A DNA stretch of 64,000 bases from Thamnaconus septentrionalis (lineage: Eukaryota; Chordata; Actinopteri; Tetraodontiformes; Monacanthidae): contig CM020514.1 in NCBI GenBank assembly GCA_009823395.1, positions 6,461,966 to 6,525,965 on the forward strand, written 5' to 3'. The notes below the pieces were generated by a model that made no database searches, was not told the DNA's origin, and worked only from the letters and a program-made list of their open reading frames with translations. A program made the translations under genes and the position numbers. Positions 25,976 to 62,414 of the stretch are shown in pieces. Each line of letters starts with the position of its first letter. Within the stretch, counting starts at the first letter, position 1.

Positions 25976-26663
25976 CGCCCTTCACATGAGTGCGGCTTGA
26001 TACATGCATTGTTTTATGTTATCAAATGGTTTAGGCACAATGGTGAATGTCCTGGTTTTGCTACCAAGTCGTTACCAAGGAAGTGAGAGCTGCAAGCCGG
26101 CAGTAAAAACTTCAGAAAAAATAAAAGAGGATGGAAGTGAAGGAAGTCAATGCAGGCATTGCTAATGCCAAACAGATTAGCATGGATAGACAAAGGGACT
26201 GGATAAACTGGGCGTTCACATCAACGCAACAAAGAGAGGTGGCAGTGTCACCTTAGCTTTTTGACCCGTCGCCGTGAGTGAACGCAGCTTGACGTTGACA
26301 CTTCGGCCTCTCTGCGTATTCTCGGCGTCACCAGAGAAACTTTTGCGTTTGTTTTCAAGTGCCAGTGCCGTTTGCCGCCGTGTGTGTGGCGGTCGCACCC
26401 CTCAGCCGGCCATTTGTGTGACGCGACCCCCTGCCCTCCTAACACTCGCCGAAGAATCCGCTGGCTCGTGTGCTGTACAAGGAGCCCCGTTGTCAGCAGC
26501 AGCTGGTACAATTTCCTGTTGTTGTTGCAACAGCTGTCGTGAGTTTTGTGACGTCTGTGCGCGTTGTGCGTTCGTGGCACTTGACAGAGGGGATGTTACG
26601 CAGCTTTCCCCACTGCACATGCATTGATAGATTTAAAATGCGTATCATGTAATCAGTTCATAC

Positions 26664-27095
26664 TAGCGATGCAAATTATTGATTAATTCATTCATCCTTA
26701 GTTGATTGACCTTACCAATTGATCAACGATTAATTCATCGGCGGCAATTTTTCCTGAGAACCTAAATTTCACAATGAAAAATGTGTAAGGAACACATTAT
26801 TTAACCCTGAAATAATGTTGACGGTCCAATGTGACCAATTTTACATTAGAGAACAGAAAAAACACCTTCAGTATTTATCCTCTGACTTTATTTGACTTCT
26901 AATTGGTCACATTTTAACTTTTTTCTTTTAAGTTGTTTAAAAGTAACTTGTTCTAGGTATACAGGTATACACCATGTCATTTAACAATAAAAACCCAGTG
27001 TAAAAAATGTTCAATTAATTGCGACTAATTTAATTTAATCGATTAAATTCTTAATCGACAACTAATCGATAATCGATAAATTGTTAACATCCCTA
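26664..27095 (+). mobile_element. Interspersed repeat family A, copy 1
   Basis: A 432-bp element bounded by TAGCGATG and CATCCCTA, with interior AATCGATTAA words near the right end. Flanks GTTCATAC and GTTCAAAT match at 6 of 8 positions, as expected for an aged 8-bp hAT target duplication. Copies occur at 38892 (inverted) and 42412 (same orientation). No coding capacity. Confidence 0.7.
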
Positions 27096-28949
27096 GTTCA
27101 AATGACTTAAACTGTCAAATTACTCTACTGAATAATATATTTGAAAGTAGTTGTGGCGTTAAAAGTAGTATTTAGCCTGATTGGATGTGTCCTGTATCCC
27201 CGTACTGCCCAAGTTGGGATCACATTGCTTTGCACGTAGCCCGCATGTTGACCCCTGACATCCTACTTCTACTTGAGGTGAAGAGAGCAACACTGGGGCA
27301 TCTGAAAAAGGTGTGTGTATGCGTGTCAAATGCAGCACTGTGTTAAGACTACATCACACGAGTGTGAGATAAAGGAGTGCTGTTTGAACCAAGAGCACAG
27401 TTTCTATGTGCATGAATGGCCATCTGGAAGTTGTGTCCGCTAAGGAGAGACCCCCTGTTGCTCGACTCTCGCACATACACGCAGACGCATGCAAGCTGAA
27501 GGGGTATACAACCAGGTTTTACAAGCAAGTGGGGGGTAACACCACAGCAGACCTGTGTTCCTTTGGAACGGTCTGGATGGTTCCGCTCAAGGCAAGCAGA
27601 AAAGGTCACCGTGTATGTGTGTGTGTGTGTGTGTTCAGAGTGGGAGGGAGGAGGGAGCAGGAAGCTGATGGACTCCACAATGCCTGCAGCAGTCAGATCA
27701 GTAAATGGTAATCACTTTCACCTTACTGAGTAGAAGACTAGGCGAATGTGACGATAGGGGGGGACTCTTTGAACTAGGTAATAAGTGGTTTTACACACAA
27801 CAAGGTTTTCTTTTCCACGTAGGTAATTGCAAATAGATCAGAAAAATGTTAGTGGTTGCACAGACGTCATTAATGGTAGCAGACCCCTAGCTTGTAGGAG
27901 GACATACACCAAAGTATTCTTCTTTTTCTTTGAAAGTATGATGAGAAAATAATCATCCAATGGCCAATGAAGTTAAAATCTTAGTATGCTAGTATCCTAT
28001 CCGATATAGTTTAACATGTGACTGACACCAGTCTTTGACTGACAGGCAGGTTCTGGGAGAGAGAGGAAGGTTTTGGTCTGGAGAAAACATTCCTGTGAGG
28101 GTGCTAAAGCATGGGACCATCTGTCCCATCACATTACTGACACACCAGCCCGTCCACAGATATTGTAAGCATGTCAGACTGGTTCAACCAAGCATGTTGC
28201 ATACACCCAAAATACTGAGCTCTGCAGTTTCAGTGACTTCTGCTGCGTGACAGATTTGATCAAAATGTTGACTCATATGAAAAACAACAACCAGCTGTAT
28301 GCACTTTTTAGTGGTAAAAATAGCTTAAAAGTAAAAGATTGAATTTCAGTTAAATCAATAACGACACCTGCAACTAGATTGGTTGTCAAATGGTTTCTGT
28401 CAAGGGTGTCTATTTTGTCTACGGTGCTATAGTGGTTAGTAAGACATTGCGGGTTTGACTCAAACCTGGATCCCTAAATGTGTCAGTGTGTTCTCTCTGG
28501 GTACTATACCTGCCTCCTACTATCCAAAGTCCACTGTCCAAAATTCATTTTTGTTGAAGTTTTGGTCACTTTGTATGCAAATATTACTCATTTTTGCGTA
28601 GTTACCCATTGTATATAGAAAGGCCTCAACCACACACGACAACTGGAAGGGGCTCAAATGAGGCTTTGTACTACCCTAGTACTTAAGCTATGCATATCAT
28701 TAATACTGAAGCATGGATTAGTAAATCCATGCACACTGTTCACGTAATTTTCCACTTTGAGGATTAGTCAAAGAGGAATGGGACGGCCTTGGTTAAATTT
28801 AGTTTGTGCTGTCTTTGCTATCTCTTGGCGGCAGGTATATGGGTCACAGCAGGCTTTGAACTCCTATGAATCCCTCCCTCTGCTGACTGACGGTATCTTA
28901 GGGCTAATGTTTAAAAGGTCCTGCTTGTAGTTTTTCCCGACAGGCTGGT

Positions 28950-29640
28950 GTGGACGTGCAGGGAGCTGGTTTGTTTTTGGTGTACATGCAGTCCACAACC
29001 ACAAAAAAGAAGCTTTTAGTTTGTTAGTTCAAAATGGATCCAAAAAATGGATCCAAAAAACCCACCTCAAAATATGGTCATATGTCTTCCTGATCCCCAA
29101 GTGACCGGACTCAGCATGGGAAACCTGCAACACCAAACTGCAAAGCTTAGATGGTACCACAGCTTGGTAAAGAGGATCACCAAACAAAATTCTCCCACTG
29201 TGGCACCCACTTTCTCAGCAACACATCATTCTCAACAAAATAACACTGGGCAAGATTTTTTACCTCACCACCAGGGACAGCCATTGCCAGCAAAACCCTC
29301 CGGGACTCATACGCCTGCTACTCCTTCACCAGCTCACTGTGGGAAATAGACCAGGGAACATTAGGACATCTCACATTGCTCAGGAGTGCTCAGGAGTATC
29401 AACCTTTTCCGTGGCTTTTGAATGCGCACGCGTCACAACGCATGTGGAAAACACCTCTGGAAATTCTGCCTCACTTATGTCAGGACCACTGCTAACCAGG
29501 GGGTCTGGAACCACGATAGCAGGAGGTGGACCCTCAGCCCAAACCTGACTCCCACCCAAAATCATGGTAACCCCATCAAGGGCAGAGCTGGATGGACACC
29601 AACTGTCACTTCCCCCTGAAACAGATCACAGGACAACATC
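28950..29640 (-). mobile_element. Relic of a Ty3/gypsy-type retrotransposon (protease end, linker, integrase zinc domain)
   Basis: On the minus strand, upstream to downstream, the text shows a GEVTVGVHPALPL segment near 29610-29570. After a frame change comes a linker with PPPAIVVPDPLV and CVVTRAHSK near 29540-29400. Near 29130-29047 follows HAESGHLGIRKTYDHIL, the start of the gypsy integrase H2C2 zinc domain. The short distance between linker and integrase, with no reverse transcriptase between, suits the Gmr1-like arrangement where integrase precedes reverse transcriptase. Frameshifts and stops are frequent, and no LTRs, reverse transcriptase or catalytic integrase core were seen. It is a dead fragment in rdx intron 1. 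Confidence 0.7.
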
Positions 29641-30689
29641 ATTTTATGCAGAGGTACACGCAGAATATCTAACCCCATACCAAGCACAGGGATGAAAGAA
29701 CCAAGAAATAACATAGTCTGTTGTTTTTGAGCCATGGGACTGACGTTGGCAGTGTTTCAGAGAAAGTTTGGTGCGCTCTGACATTGTTGGGGCCTGAAAC
29801 TCTATACTGTGGAGAATCAGCCCCCATAAGGACCCTCTGATGGGAAGATTTGAGGCTGGGTGACACTGGTGCATTAATTTAGAAGGCACGGCCAGCGGTG
29901 ATGTGGAACATCAGAGGGAATTTCTCTGAGCACTAATGGGAAATAGAGAATTGGGGCCACACTTCCCTGGGTGTATTTAGAATGCTGTCTGATGTGATTA
30001 TAAAACGTGCAGTTTTGCCTTTGAAATATTCAGTAAGTGTTAAATGCTGAGATTCTGAGGTTCTGATAGAGATGGAGACATTTAGGCTTAAGCTTAATTT
30101 TGGCTTCAACTTGGCTCTAAGAACGACTTTATGAATTTCCCAGCTCGGTGTTTTATTCTGTCCTCTTGACATTTGAGAGTTCTATTTCTGTCTTGAGCCA
30201 AAGGTTCCAGCAATCTGTGGGACATGTCGACCAGCGAGGGGAACCTCTGGTCCCTCTGTGTGTTGCAGTTACCCGCCTCTGCGTGTTCGTTGATCGGTTG
30301 AATGAGGAGATGAGAGGTTGAAGTCAAATCAAGATATTTATTACAAGCTGCAGATTAATTGTACTGCTTGGGACTCTTGGGGCAAAAATGAGATTTGGTT
30401 TGGGCCCACATTTCTATTTTGGGAGTTTGCTTTGGTCCCTCTCTCAGCTACTCACCCAGTTCCAACACCATTCCTGAAATTTCTGCATTCAAGGAATGCA
30501 CACCACCGGGGTTGTGATGGTTGGAATCTCGTGGGTCTGCAACACTATTTAATGAGACTGCAAGTGTTTTAGGGTTTAGAAAACAACCCAAACAGTGTCA
30601 TTGTTTTTATTCAAGAATTTCAACATGTACAGACATTTTTCAGAAACCATCACCACTTGGAATAATTTTAGTGTTCGAAAGCAAGCTGC

Positions 30690-31440
30690 GCAGCCAAACA
30701 TATGCTCCCTTTATCTTCTGGATGTGTCTTCATTCTTATGGGGTGTTTTGCAGTTGCATTGTTCTTTTCAGACAACCTGCTGCCTGGCTTTTGCTGTACT
30801 GCCACCCTTTTTTCTCGCTCTTCCGATTTCCATATCCTTCTGCCCCAGTCGGAGCGGATTGATCTGCTGCCTTGTTTCCTACGAGATCTTTCTTTATCCT
30901 TCAGTGTCTTTTTTGCTTCATCTTCTTGCTTGCTTTTCGTTTTTCATTTATTTTCCTTTTTCCCTCATTTTCTTTCATTTGGTAGTTTTTCCAATTTTTT
31001 CCCTTTTATTCTTCAAAAACAGTAGAGAAAATGTTTGGTTTCAGTGTTGGATTTCTGGTCTAAGTTTAGATTTTTTTTTCCTTTCAGGTCAATCCTCATT
31101 ACTTTTCTTTTTGCTTCCATTTTTGATCCGTTGTGCCTTCACACTACACTTAGCTTTAACCGTGTAGTTGTGTTCACTCATTGTTGTCTTCGTTTGCCTC
31201 TTCCACGTCGTCGTCGTCGTCGTCTTTGTCCCTTTGGTCTACTTCTCTTGCGAGCCATATTCCACAGGTTCTTTCGCTTCCTTAGAGGGTTTGGTTCCTT
31301 CTCCTTTCCTTTTCCTTTCCTTTCCTTTTCGTTTCCCCTCGGCTTTTTTTCACTTGACCTCAGCCAAGTGACAAACAGCTGCGCTTCGCCGTTGATGTAT
31401 GTTCCGAAATCTTTGATCTTTTCCGTGCTTTGATCACTCA
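30690..31440 (+). repeat. Pyrimidine-rich block of rdx intron 1
   Basis: About 750 bp with strong T+C bias on the plus strand, including a (CGT)n run near 31206-31222 and CTTTT/CCTTTT words. Long open frames here arise because stop codons need purines; they are not genes. It ends about 240 bp upstream of the start-codon exon. Confidence 0.7.
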
Positions 31441-31679
31441 TTCTTTAATGTCTGCATTTCATCAGCGTTGCCTTTCATTGGACTTGTTGAGCAATATTGT
31501 GCAATAGCCAAATAAAATAGTGGCGGGTGAGGGCGCTGTAGGAGCACAGGATGCAGTTCGCACATACTCGGCTGCCACTTGCCTCACAGGTGGACGAAAG
31601 GCCGTTCAGGTTCAGGGTGTGACAGAAACATTTTAATTTTGTCACTTTTGTCTTGACTTGTGTTGTCGCTGCATTCCAG

Positions 31680-31765
31680 GCTCTGGTGCCCCGGACGGAG
31701 GCAGGAAGACGGAGGACGACTTCTTTCTGTTTTCTCAGCAACAGGCGACGAGTGAGAGAAGAAAG
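31680..31765 (+). other. rdx: 5' UTR part of rdx exon 2
   Basis: Two acceptors are possible: GCATTCCAG|G at 31679/31680, and TTTTCTCAG|C at 31738/31739, which has the better pyrimidine tract. Both lead to the start codon at 31766 in a good context (GAGAAGAAAG before ATG). Which one is used cannot be decided from sequence. Confidence 0.5.
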
Positions 31766-53568
<21,803 letters not shown>

Positions 53569-54395
53569 ACCCGGACGGAGGGTGGACGCGACGACGAGAC
53601 AAGACGATTATTAGTGTCGTCACCATGCCAACGCCTCGCTCTCTCTACCAAGCCCGAACCTTGCCACCGCCCCCTGGAACTCATTGTTGCTTTTTTTTTT
53701 TGGGTTTCTGTCCAGGAGAAAGAGCGACTAACGGGCTCCATAGCTTCAGCCTCGCCAAAGCCTAGCAGCGTTTGGCCAATCATCCTGCTATATGCTGGTG
53801 TTTGTTTGTTTTTTAGCTCCGCCCACCCCATCCCCTCCTAAAAAAAAAAAAAAACAAAAAACAGCAACAACATCAGGTCTTGTAATATTTTGTAAAGAAA
53901 GGATTACCAAGCAACATTCTGTCAAGCGTGGACAAAGTCCATGACTTTCAACAGTCCTGACAGTTTTGCAAGGTGCATGCAAGATAACTGAAAAACAACA
54001 GAATAAATCAAAACGGGCCGCTAGACGAAAGAGAGAACGGACAGAAATACTTGTGGCCATGCTTTTACGTGAGAAAGTGAAATGGCCGCCCATGGCTTGT
54101 TAATGATGCCGCTGCGTTTGTCGATGAAGCTTTAATATCTGACTTGTCACCGGTTGAAAAATAATTTGTTTAAAAGAACGCCTTATTTGTCTCATTCCCT
54201 TTCTCTCTAGAGTTCTTTTTTTTGTCATTCTGTGTTGTTATAAACTCGTTGTAGCCTGTTTAGTTTGGCTGTCCTTGTCGTTGATCTGTTACTGTTGCTT
54301 TCGCTAACTTATCATCTGGATGGGCATCCCTTAATTATTGCGACTTCTGTTCAAAATATCTATTTTGCCCCACAATAAAGAATGAATTTATATTT
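53569..54395 (+). other. rdx: rdx 3' UTR
   Basis: From the stop to about 15-20 nt after AATAAA at 54374-54379. An internal AATAAA at 54002-54007 could give a shorter form. The end is estimated. Confidence 0.6.
54374..54379 (+). terminator. rdx: Poly(A) signal of rdx
   Basis: AATAAA about 806 nt after the stop codon, followed by TTGTGAAC- and GTCTC-containing sequence. Confidence 0.6.
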
Positions 54396-54493
54396 CCAAC
54401 TTGTGAACTACATGATGGTCTCAAGGGTCCTTTGAGACGATTTCCGGAGCATTGCAAATTGCACTGCGTGAATTCACACTGAACATATATTTG

Positions 54494-54540
54494 TTGTGTG
54501 TGTATATATATATATTTATACACACACACACACACACACA
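54494..54540. repeat. TG / TA / CA near-palindromic tract
   Basis: (TG)n passes through (TA)n into (CA)n, so the tract is largely self-complementary. It lies about 115 nt after the rdx poly(A) signal. Confidence 0.85.
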
Positions 54541-54825
54541 TATTTTTCCCTTGGTCCCTGCAACGTCTCTTCTTTTTGCTTGCTGATTTCACATGGAGTG
54601 AGCTACATGCGCCACCTTCGGTCACCGAGGTAAAATGAATAGCCTAGTATTCTTTTATAGTACATCATATAGATTGATGATTAACACCTGCCACATTGCC
54701 AGCTTTGCCATAATAGCAAGTTGTCAATACTGCAAGCAGACAGGAAGCGGAGACTCTGAAAGTCAACTTTTGGATGTTTTGGATTACACATAAAAGACAA
54801 CACATGTAGCCTAGGAAATCTATTA

Positions 54826-54905
54826 CTACTACTACTACTATTTGTGTAGCACCTTTCATTACATGAAATGCAGCTCAAAGTGCTTTATAGAGTATAACTG
54901 GGGGA
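54826..54905. repeat. Retroposon-like fragment
   Basis: (TAC)n followed by TTTGTGTAGCACCTTTCATT and CTCAAAGTGCTTTATAGAG. Similar CTCAAAGTGCT words occur near 16362. This resembles common fish SINE/LINE tails; the family is not assigned. Confidence 0.45.
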
Positions 54906-55466
54906 AAAGTACAAATGATTAACAAAGCAGAAATGAAAAGTAAAAACATCAAAAAAATAAATACATTTAAAACTTCACTATAAGGATATATATATAACAC
55001 TCAAGACAGTGCGGATATGAATAACAGCACTGAAATTTCAAAACAGGAGTTACAAAATAGGTCTTGAGCTGTGCTTTTGTTATCCACAGACGCTACATAT
55101 TGTTTAAAGTGAACTGTTGCCGATCGCACGGATAGCACGGATAAGATGATCCTGCAGAAGCTCAGCCACTAAAGGTGGCGCACTCGAGATAGAAGTGAGA
55201 GAATTTGCAGCGACCAGTGAAGTGAGTTCGGGTGAGTTCGGGGCGAGGTTATCCCAAAAACCTCCAAGGGAAATAAAATCTCGCGTACGGTCGCTACCTT
55301 GCTAGCTAACATAAGTAGCTGCCAGCTAGTGATCCTAGCTAGCTAAGGCAGTACATTTTGGTCAGGCATTTCCCTTGTGCTGCGAGGAGCTCTCTGCCTG
55401 TTCAAGCAGGTAGAGAAACACACAAATAAAGGAATCAGACACAACACAGTAAAGCTTTAAAATACT

Positions 55467-55472
55467 TTTATT
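55467..55472 (-). terminator. zc3h12c: Poly(A) signal of zc3h12c
   Basis: The minus strand reads CAATAAAAG, followed about 30 nt later by the GT-rich TGTGTTGTGTCTG. Signal plus GT-rich element is the standard cleavage-site layout. Confidence 0.6.
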
Positions 55473-56029
55473 GCTCAGTTTTGCACACTGTCAGAAGACA
55501 AAACGCAATTGGGATTCAAAGTCTTGGGTGTCAATTTGGTGCAAAGTTCTTAAGTGAGCTATCCTATTGTGGTGTTTTTGCTTTTTTACAAACAAAAAGT
55601 TAGGTAGAAATAGCGTTTGTTTTTGTTTTTGTTTTTTAAGTTAATTTCACATTTGGTCTAATGGAGTCAAGGTTTAAAGCGATGCTCGTGAATACTGCAC
55701 CAAAAATATGTTGATTCCATTAGTACCCATTAAGTCATAATAGTTTTGTACATTGCGTTTTGGTTTGCAGTGAAACCTTGCAGTGAAACCTGTTTTTATT
55801 TATTTTTCTATTTTTTTGGCTTATTAACACCAGCACTGATCAGAGAGTTTCGAAAGCATCGAAAGCACAAACAAAAGCTGTTTCCGTAGCGCAAACAAAG
55901 CCACATTAAAGCTTTTTGAGGTGGACATGGGTTGTAAATAGGAAAACACGTAACATTTTTGCATTACTTCCCTATCAGACAACAGGTGGCAAGACTAAAA
56001 ATGTCTTGTTTGCTAAAAAAAAAAAAAAA

Positions 56030-56044
56030 TAAATAAATAAATGG
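56030..56044 (-). promoter_or_regulatory. zc3h12c: AU-rich element in the zc3h12c 3' UTR
   Basis: The minus strand reads overlapping ATTTATTTATTTA followed by a T-run. It includes the UUAUUUAUU nonamer known to recruit mRNA-decay factors. Confidence 0.5.
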
Positions 56045-58207
56045 AAAGTCAATTTGCTAAACAACAGAGAGGTTTCTTCTGTAAACAACTTGTTTGTGGA
56101 CAATCTATCCACAATTTAAAATCAGAACCATTCATCTCATGAAGCAACGGTGGTGTTAACCATGAACCATTCTTGTCAGAAAATCTGAAGCACAAGAAAA
56201 ATAGATATTAAAAAAATACATTTACGCCTTTATACAGTAAATATTTTCTTCTTTTGAAAGGAACATTAAAGCGATATATTTAGAGGTTTGTTTCGCTTAA
56301 ACCCTGTGGTAAACACTTGCACATAGTGCCAGCTGGACAGGCAGGGTGAATTATGGGAAAAATAACAACGTTCCTGAGACTACCAATTTTATGTTATAAT
56401 ACAGTACTGAAGTGGAAAAAAGTGGAAGCTTTTTCTTTTGTGGTAACACTGTCCTAAACGATTTCGAGCTTGGGGAAAAAGCCGTCACGCATGAGAAGAA
56501 GACTTTTGTTGCTCACAGTCGAGCATTTTGTAAGAACACGACTCATCACAATTTTATGCCTGAAATTAATCACCAGCACATACGTTACAGTCCCCCATGT
56601 TGTTATATATATTTTCTAATTTTGCTTAACTGCATCAACTGGTACAACAAAAAAAAAATGTTTTGAATTGTGTTTTTCTCTCTGTTTTGCTCTTGAAAAA
56701 AGGAAGCTGTAAGAAAAGCTCCATATATAAATAAAGGCAGAGTCCCAACTGAGACAAAGTTTGCCACAAATACTCATAATATTTAACTCAAAATATTTCT
56801 TGCTTTACATATGTTGACATAAAACAACTATCTTTTTTTTTTTTTTTATCAGTCTACAGGATACAATTTGTATCAACAAACAGAGTTGTCATCTGACCGA
56901 GAGGTATTGCGCTACTCAGGCAAAAGTAATAACTTCTCAAACACTTCCGCGCTTTTCAACTACGATCCCATTAATGGGGGTTTTCAAAATGAGGAAATTG
57001 TATTTGAAAGTGATTTACATGAGGAGGACACAACTTTAAATAAAATACTCCTGAGAAATACAAAGAAAAAAGAAAAAAACTGTAGGGGAAAGTTGAGATC
57101 ATCATGAATGCTGAACTCCAGCTGATACGGAACCTGTTTCCAAATTTTGACTACGTGAAAACCAATAAAATAATTTCAGTGAATAAAGGTTTTTAGATTT
57201 TCAGATTTATTTTAGCAATATTTGTTAAAATATCAATATTTAATGTATGAAAGCTGCTCTTTAAAAGCATCCTGACAAGTGGTTTATTATTGTCCAGTTT
57301 TGGCCAAAACAGATTTTTTTTTTTGTCTGTGCTATATCACTGCTGTTGATTTTGATATTACTAATATAAATGTTCATTCCAGAAAAAAAAATAAAATCAA
57401 AAGTTAGATTCCTCCCATTTAGCTGCAAAACAGGTCTCTTATTTTTTGCCTTGAACAGAAGGAAAGTTAGGTAAAGTTATACCCTGTGTAAGGGACTGAA
57501 ACGCTCCCCGTTTTCCTACTTATGGTCTCATTCACCACATTCACATTCACACATATCAGAAGATAATAAATTAACACATATATTAAATTAAATTAATTTA
57601 GAAAAAAATTAAACCATAAAAGTTTTGATTTTGCATTAATCTTTCTGGCAACCATGTGTTTGACAGCCTGGGTGGGACAATGTGGCTCAAAGGAGTCTGC
57701 CTCAATTCAAATCCACAGAAGATAATGCATTAAACTGAGATGAAAAGTAGGTTGCAGGCAAGAGTATTATGCTAGTAGAGGAAATAAACTTCATCAAGTG
57801 TAAACAGCAAAAGCTCGGGGTTTTCTAATGGAGTTTTTGTTGTCTGCTTTTGTGAGTGCAGAGTTTCATTTCCTTGTTTGTGGTGCTAGGGTGGATCTGC
57901 AAACTCCCACCACAGCATCTGCTCTATGGGCTGAGAGTGCAGAGTGAGAGCTGTAGAGTTAATTTGGGCAGCATGACATGGATGGACAGAGAGAGAAACT
58001 GTTGATTATATTTGTTTACATTTTCCCTCTGATGAAGGATTTAAAAAAAGAAGTGTCTCATTCAGGTTTTAGGTGTTTTTTTGTTGTTGTTTTTTGCTCG
58101 ATCAATAATTTCACATGATTGCCCAAAATAAAAAAAATAACCCAAAATTGTTGTTAAAAAAATTAAAAAGTGCCAAAATAAAATTTAAAATATGTATTTA
58201 ACTTAAA

Positions 58208-58227
58208 AAGAAATAAATAAATAAATT
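58208..58227 (-). promoter_or_regulatory. zc3h12c: Second AU-rich element in the zc3h12c 3' UTR
   Basis: The minus strand reads AAATTTATTTATTTATTTC, about 355 nt after the stop codon, again with the UUAUUUAUU nonamer. Confidence 0.5.
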
Positions 58228-58582
58228 TAAAATATACACCAGTGTCACCATTTATACTTCTATAAGAGCACCGGTGTCTTGCTAGAGGAGTCGTCAGACT
58301 TCCACAACAGAGCCAAGCCTTCAATGAGCTTAAGTGCTAAAATAGCAGGCATTTTTTCCCCTATACAGATATATCATTCAGGAATCTCTCTTCATCAAAA
58401 ATACAATATTTAAACTAAGATAATTTCTTGCTACAACTTACTGCAATTAAAATAGACCACTGGCAGCTCTAAAAGCTTTTCTTGTGCTTTTGGTCATCAG
58501 AATGCCCATCCAGAGGTGTGACAACTTGCGGACATGAGTACAGTTCAAAACAATTTGGAATCTTGATGAACAGCTTCATTTT

Positions 58583-61897
<3,315 letters not shown>

Positions 61898-62009
61898 GAA
61901 GCCGTCTCATACATGCAGCTCCAGGTCCTGCGTGTCCTGCTGGGCACCTGTTGGATCCCACTGTTCCTGCCGATAGTGAACAGCAAAGCTGGCAGTCCCG
62001 GTTATAATG
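61898..62009 (-). other. zc3h12c: 5' UTR part of the zc3h12c first coding exon
   Basis: A strong acceptor, GTCTCTCCTCAG|CATT, sets the likely exon start at 62009. The 112 nt up to the ATG are open in the zc3h12c frame except for one TGA, whose last base lies nine bases upstream of the ATG. Confidence 0.55.
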
Positions 62010-62226
62010 CTGAGGAGAGACAACAGGATTGACTGGTTAAATTCCTGTGGACATTTTTTTTCCTCACCTCAGTTTGTTCTCAATTTTCACAAAATGATTT
62101 CCGCACAAAAATGTTGATTCTAGTGCTCCAACTGTGTCTTCTTTTAATTGAGCAAGAACAAACCAACATACGACAGAGCAGACCAGATCGACTAAAGAAT
62201 TAAAAGGGAAAGTTGAAAACTGTCAC

Positions 62227-62289
62227 CTCCCATTTGTGCTGTTACTGATTTGCATTCGAGCAGCGATGAGCTCTTTCATTTGAGAGGCA
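62227..62289 (-). other. zc3h12c: Candidate upstream zc3h12c exon carrying an upstream ORF start
   Basis: A 63-nt stretch bounded by CCTGGTCCTTCTAG|TGCC and GGGAG|GTGACA. It contains an ATG opening MKELIAARMQISNSTNG. Spliced to 62009 it continues as IITGTASFAVHYRQEQ... and ends at the TGA just before the main start; 51 codons in all. Both splice sites are good, but no homology supports the peptide. Confidence 0.4.
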
Positions 62290-62379
62290 CTAGAAGGACC
62301 AGGACCAAAGGCAAAATACTAGACTTAATCAAATGACAATCTCTAAACCACTAGATAAAAATGTTTATATTTCTGTTTT

Positions 62380-62383
<4 letters not shown>

Positions 62384-62412
<29 letters not shown>
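62384..62412 (+). repeat. (GT)n microsatellite
   Basis: About 14 GT units after a T-run. Confidence 0.9.

Positions 62413-62414
<2 letters not shown>

Larger units (their letters stand above)
22346..31679 (+). other. rdx: rdx intron 1
   Basis: A 9.3-kb intron between the untranslated exon and the start-codon exon. Its first 1.6 kb is CpG-rich and probably regulatory. Further in it carries a BED-finger hAT fragment, an interspersed repeat copy, a gypsy relic and a pyrimidine-rich block, each listed separately. The 3' border is 31679 or 31738, depending on the acceptor used. Confidence 0.5.
54396..55449. other. Spacer between the convergent 3' ends of rdx and zc3h12c
   Basis: About 1 kb. It contains the TG/TA/CA tract at 54494-54540, a repeat fragment near 54826-54905, and an AGCTAG-rich stretch at 55300-55346 with GCTAGCTA/TAGCTAGC inverted words. 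No gene seen. Confidence 0.55.
55450..58582 (-). other. zc3h12c: zc3h12c 3' UTR
   Basis: About 3.1 kb of AT-rich DNA after the stop, ending just past the AATAAA at 55467-55472. It has no transposon signature. It contains two clusters of overlapping AUUUA words on the transcript strand (near 56030-56044 and 58208-58227) and scattered ATTTA. Long 3' UTRs are usual in this family. The end is inferred from the poly(A) signal and downstream GT-rich element. Confidence 0.55.

Noticed and set aside
30595..31433. Overlapping open frames of 190 and 132 codons
   Set aside because: They lie in a T+C-rich block where stop codons are rare by composition. The peptides are Phe/Leu/Ser low-complexity text without family signature.
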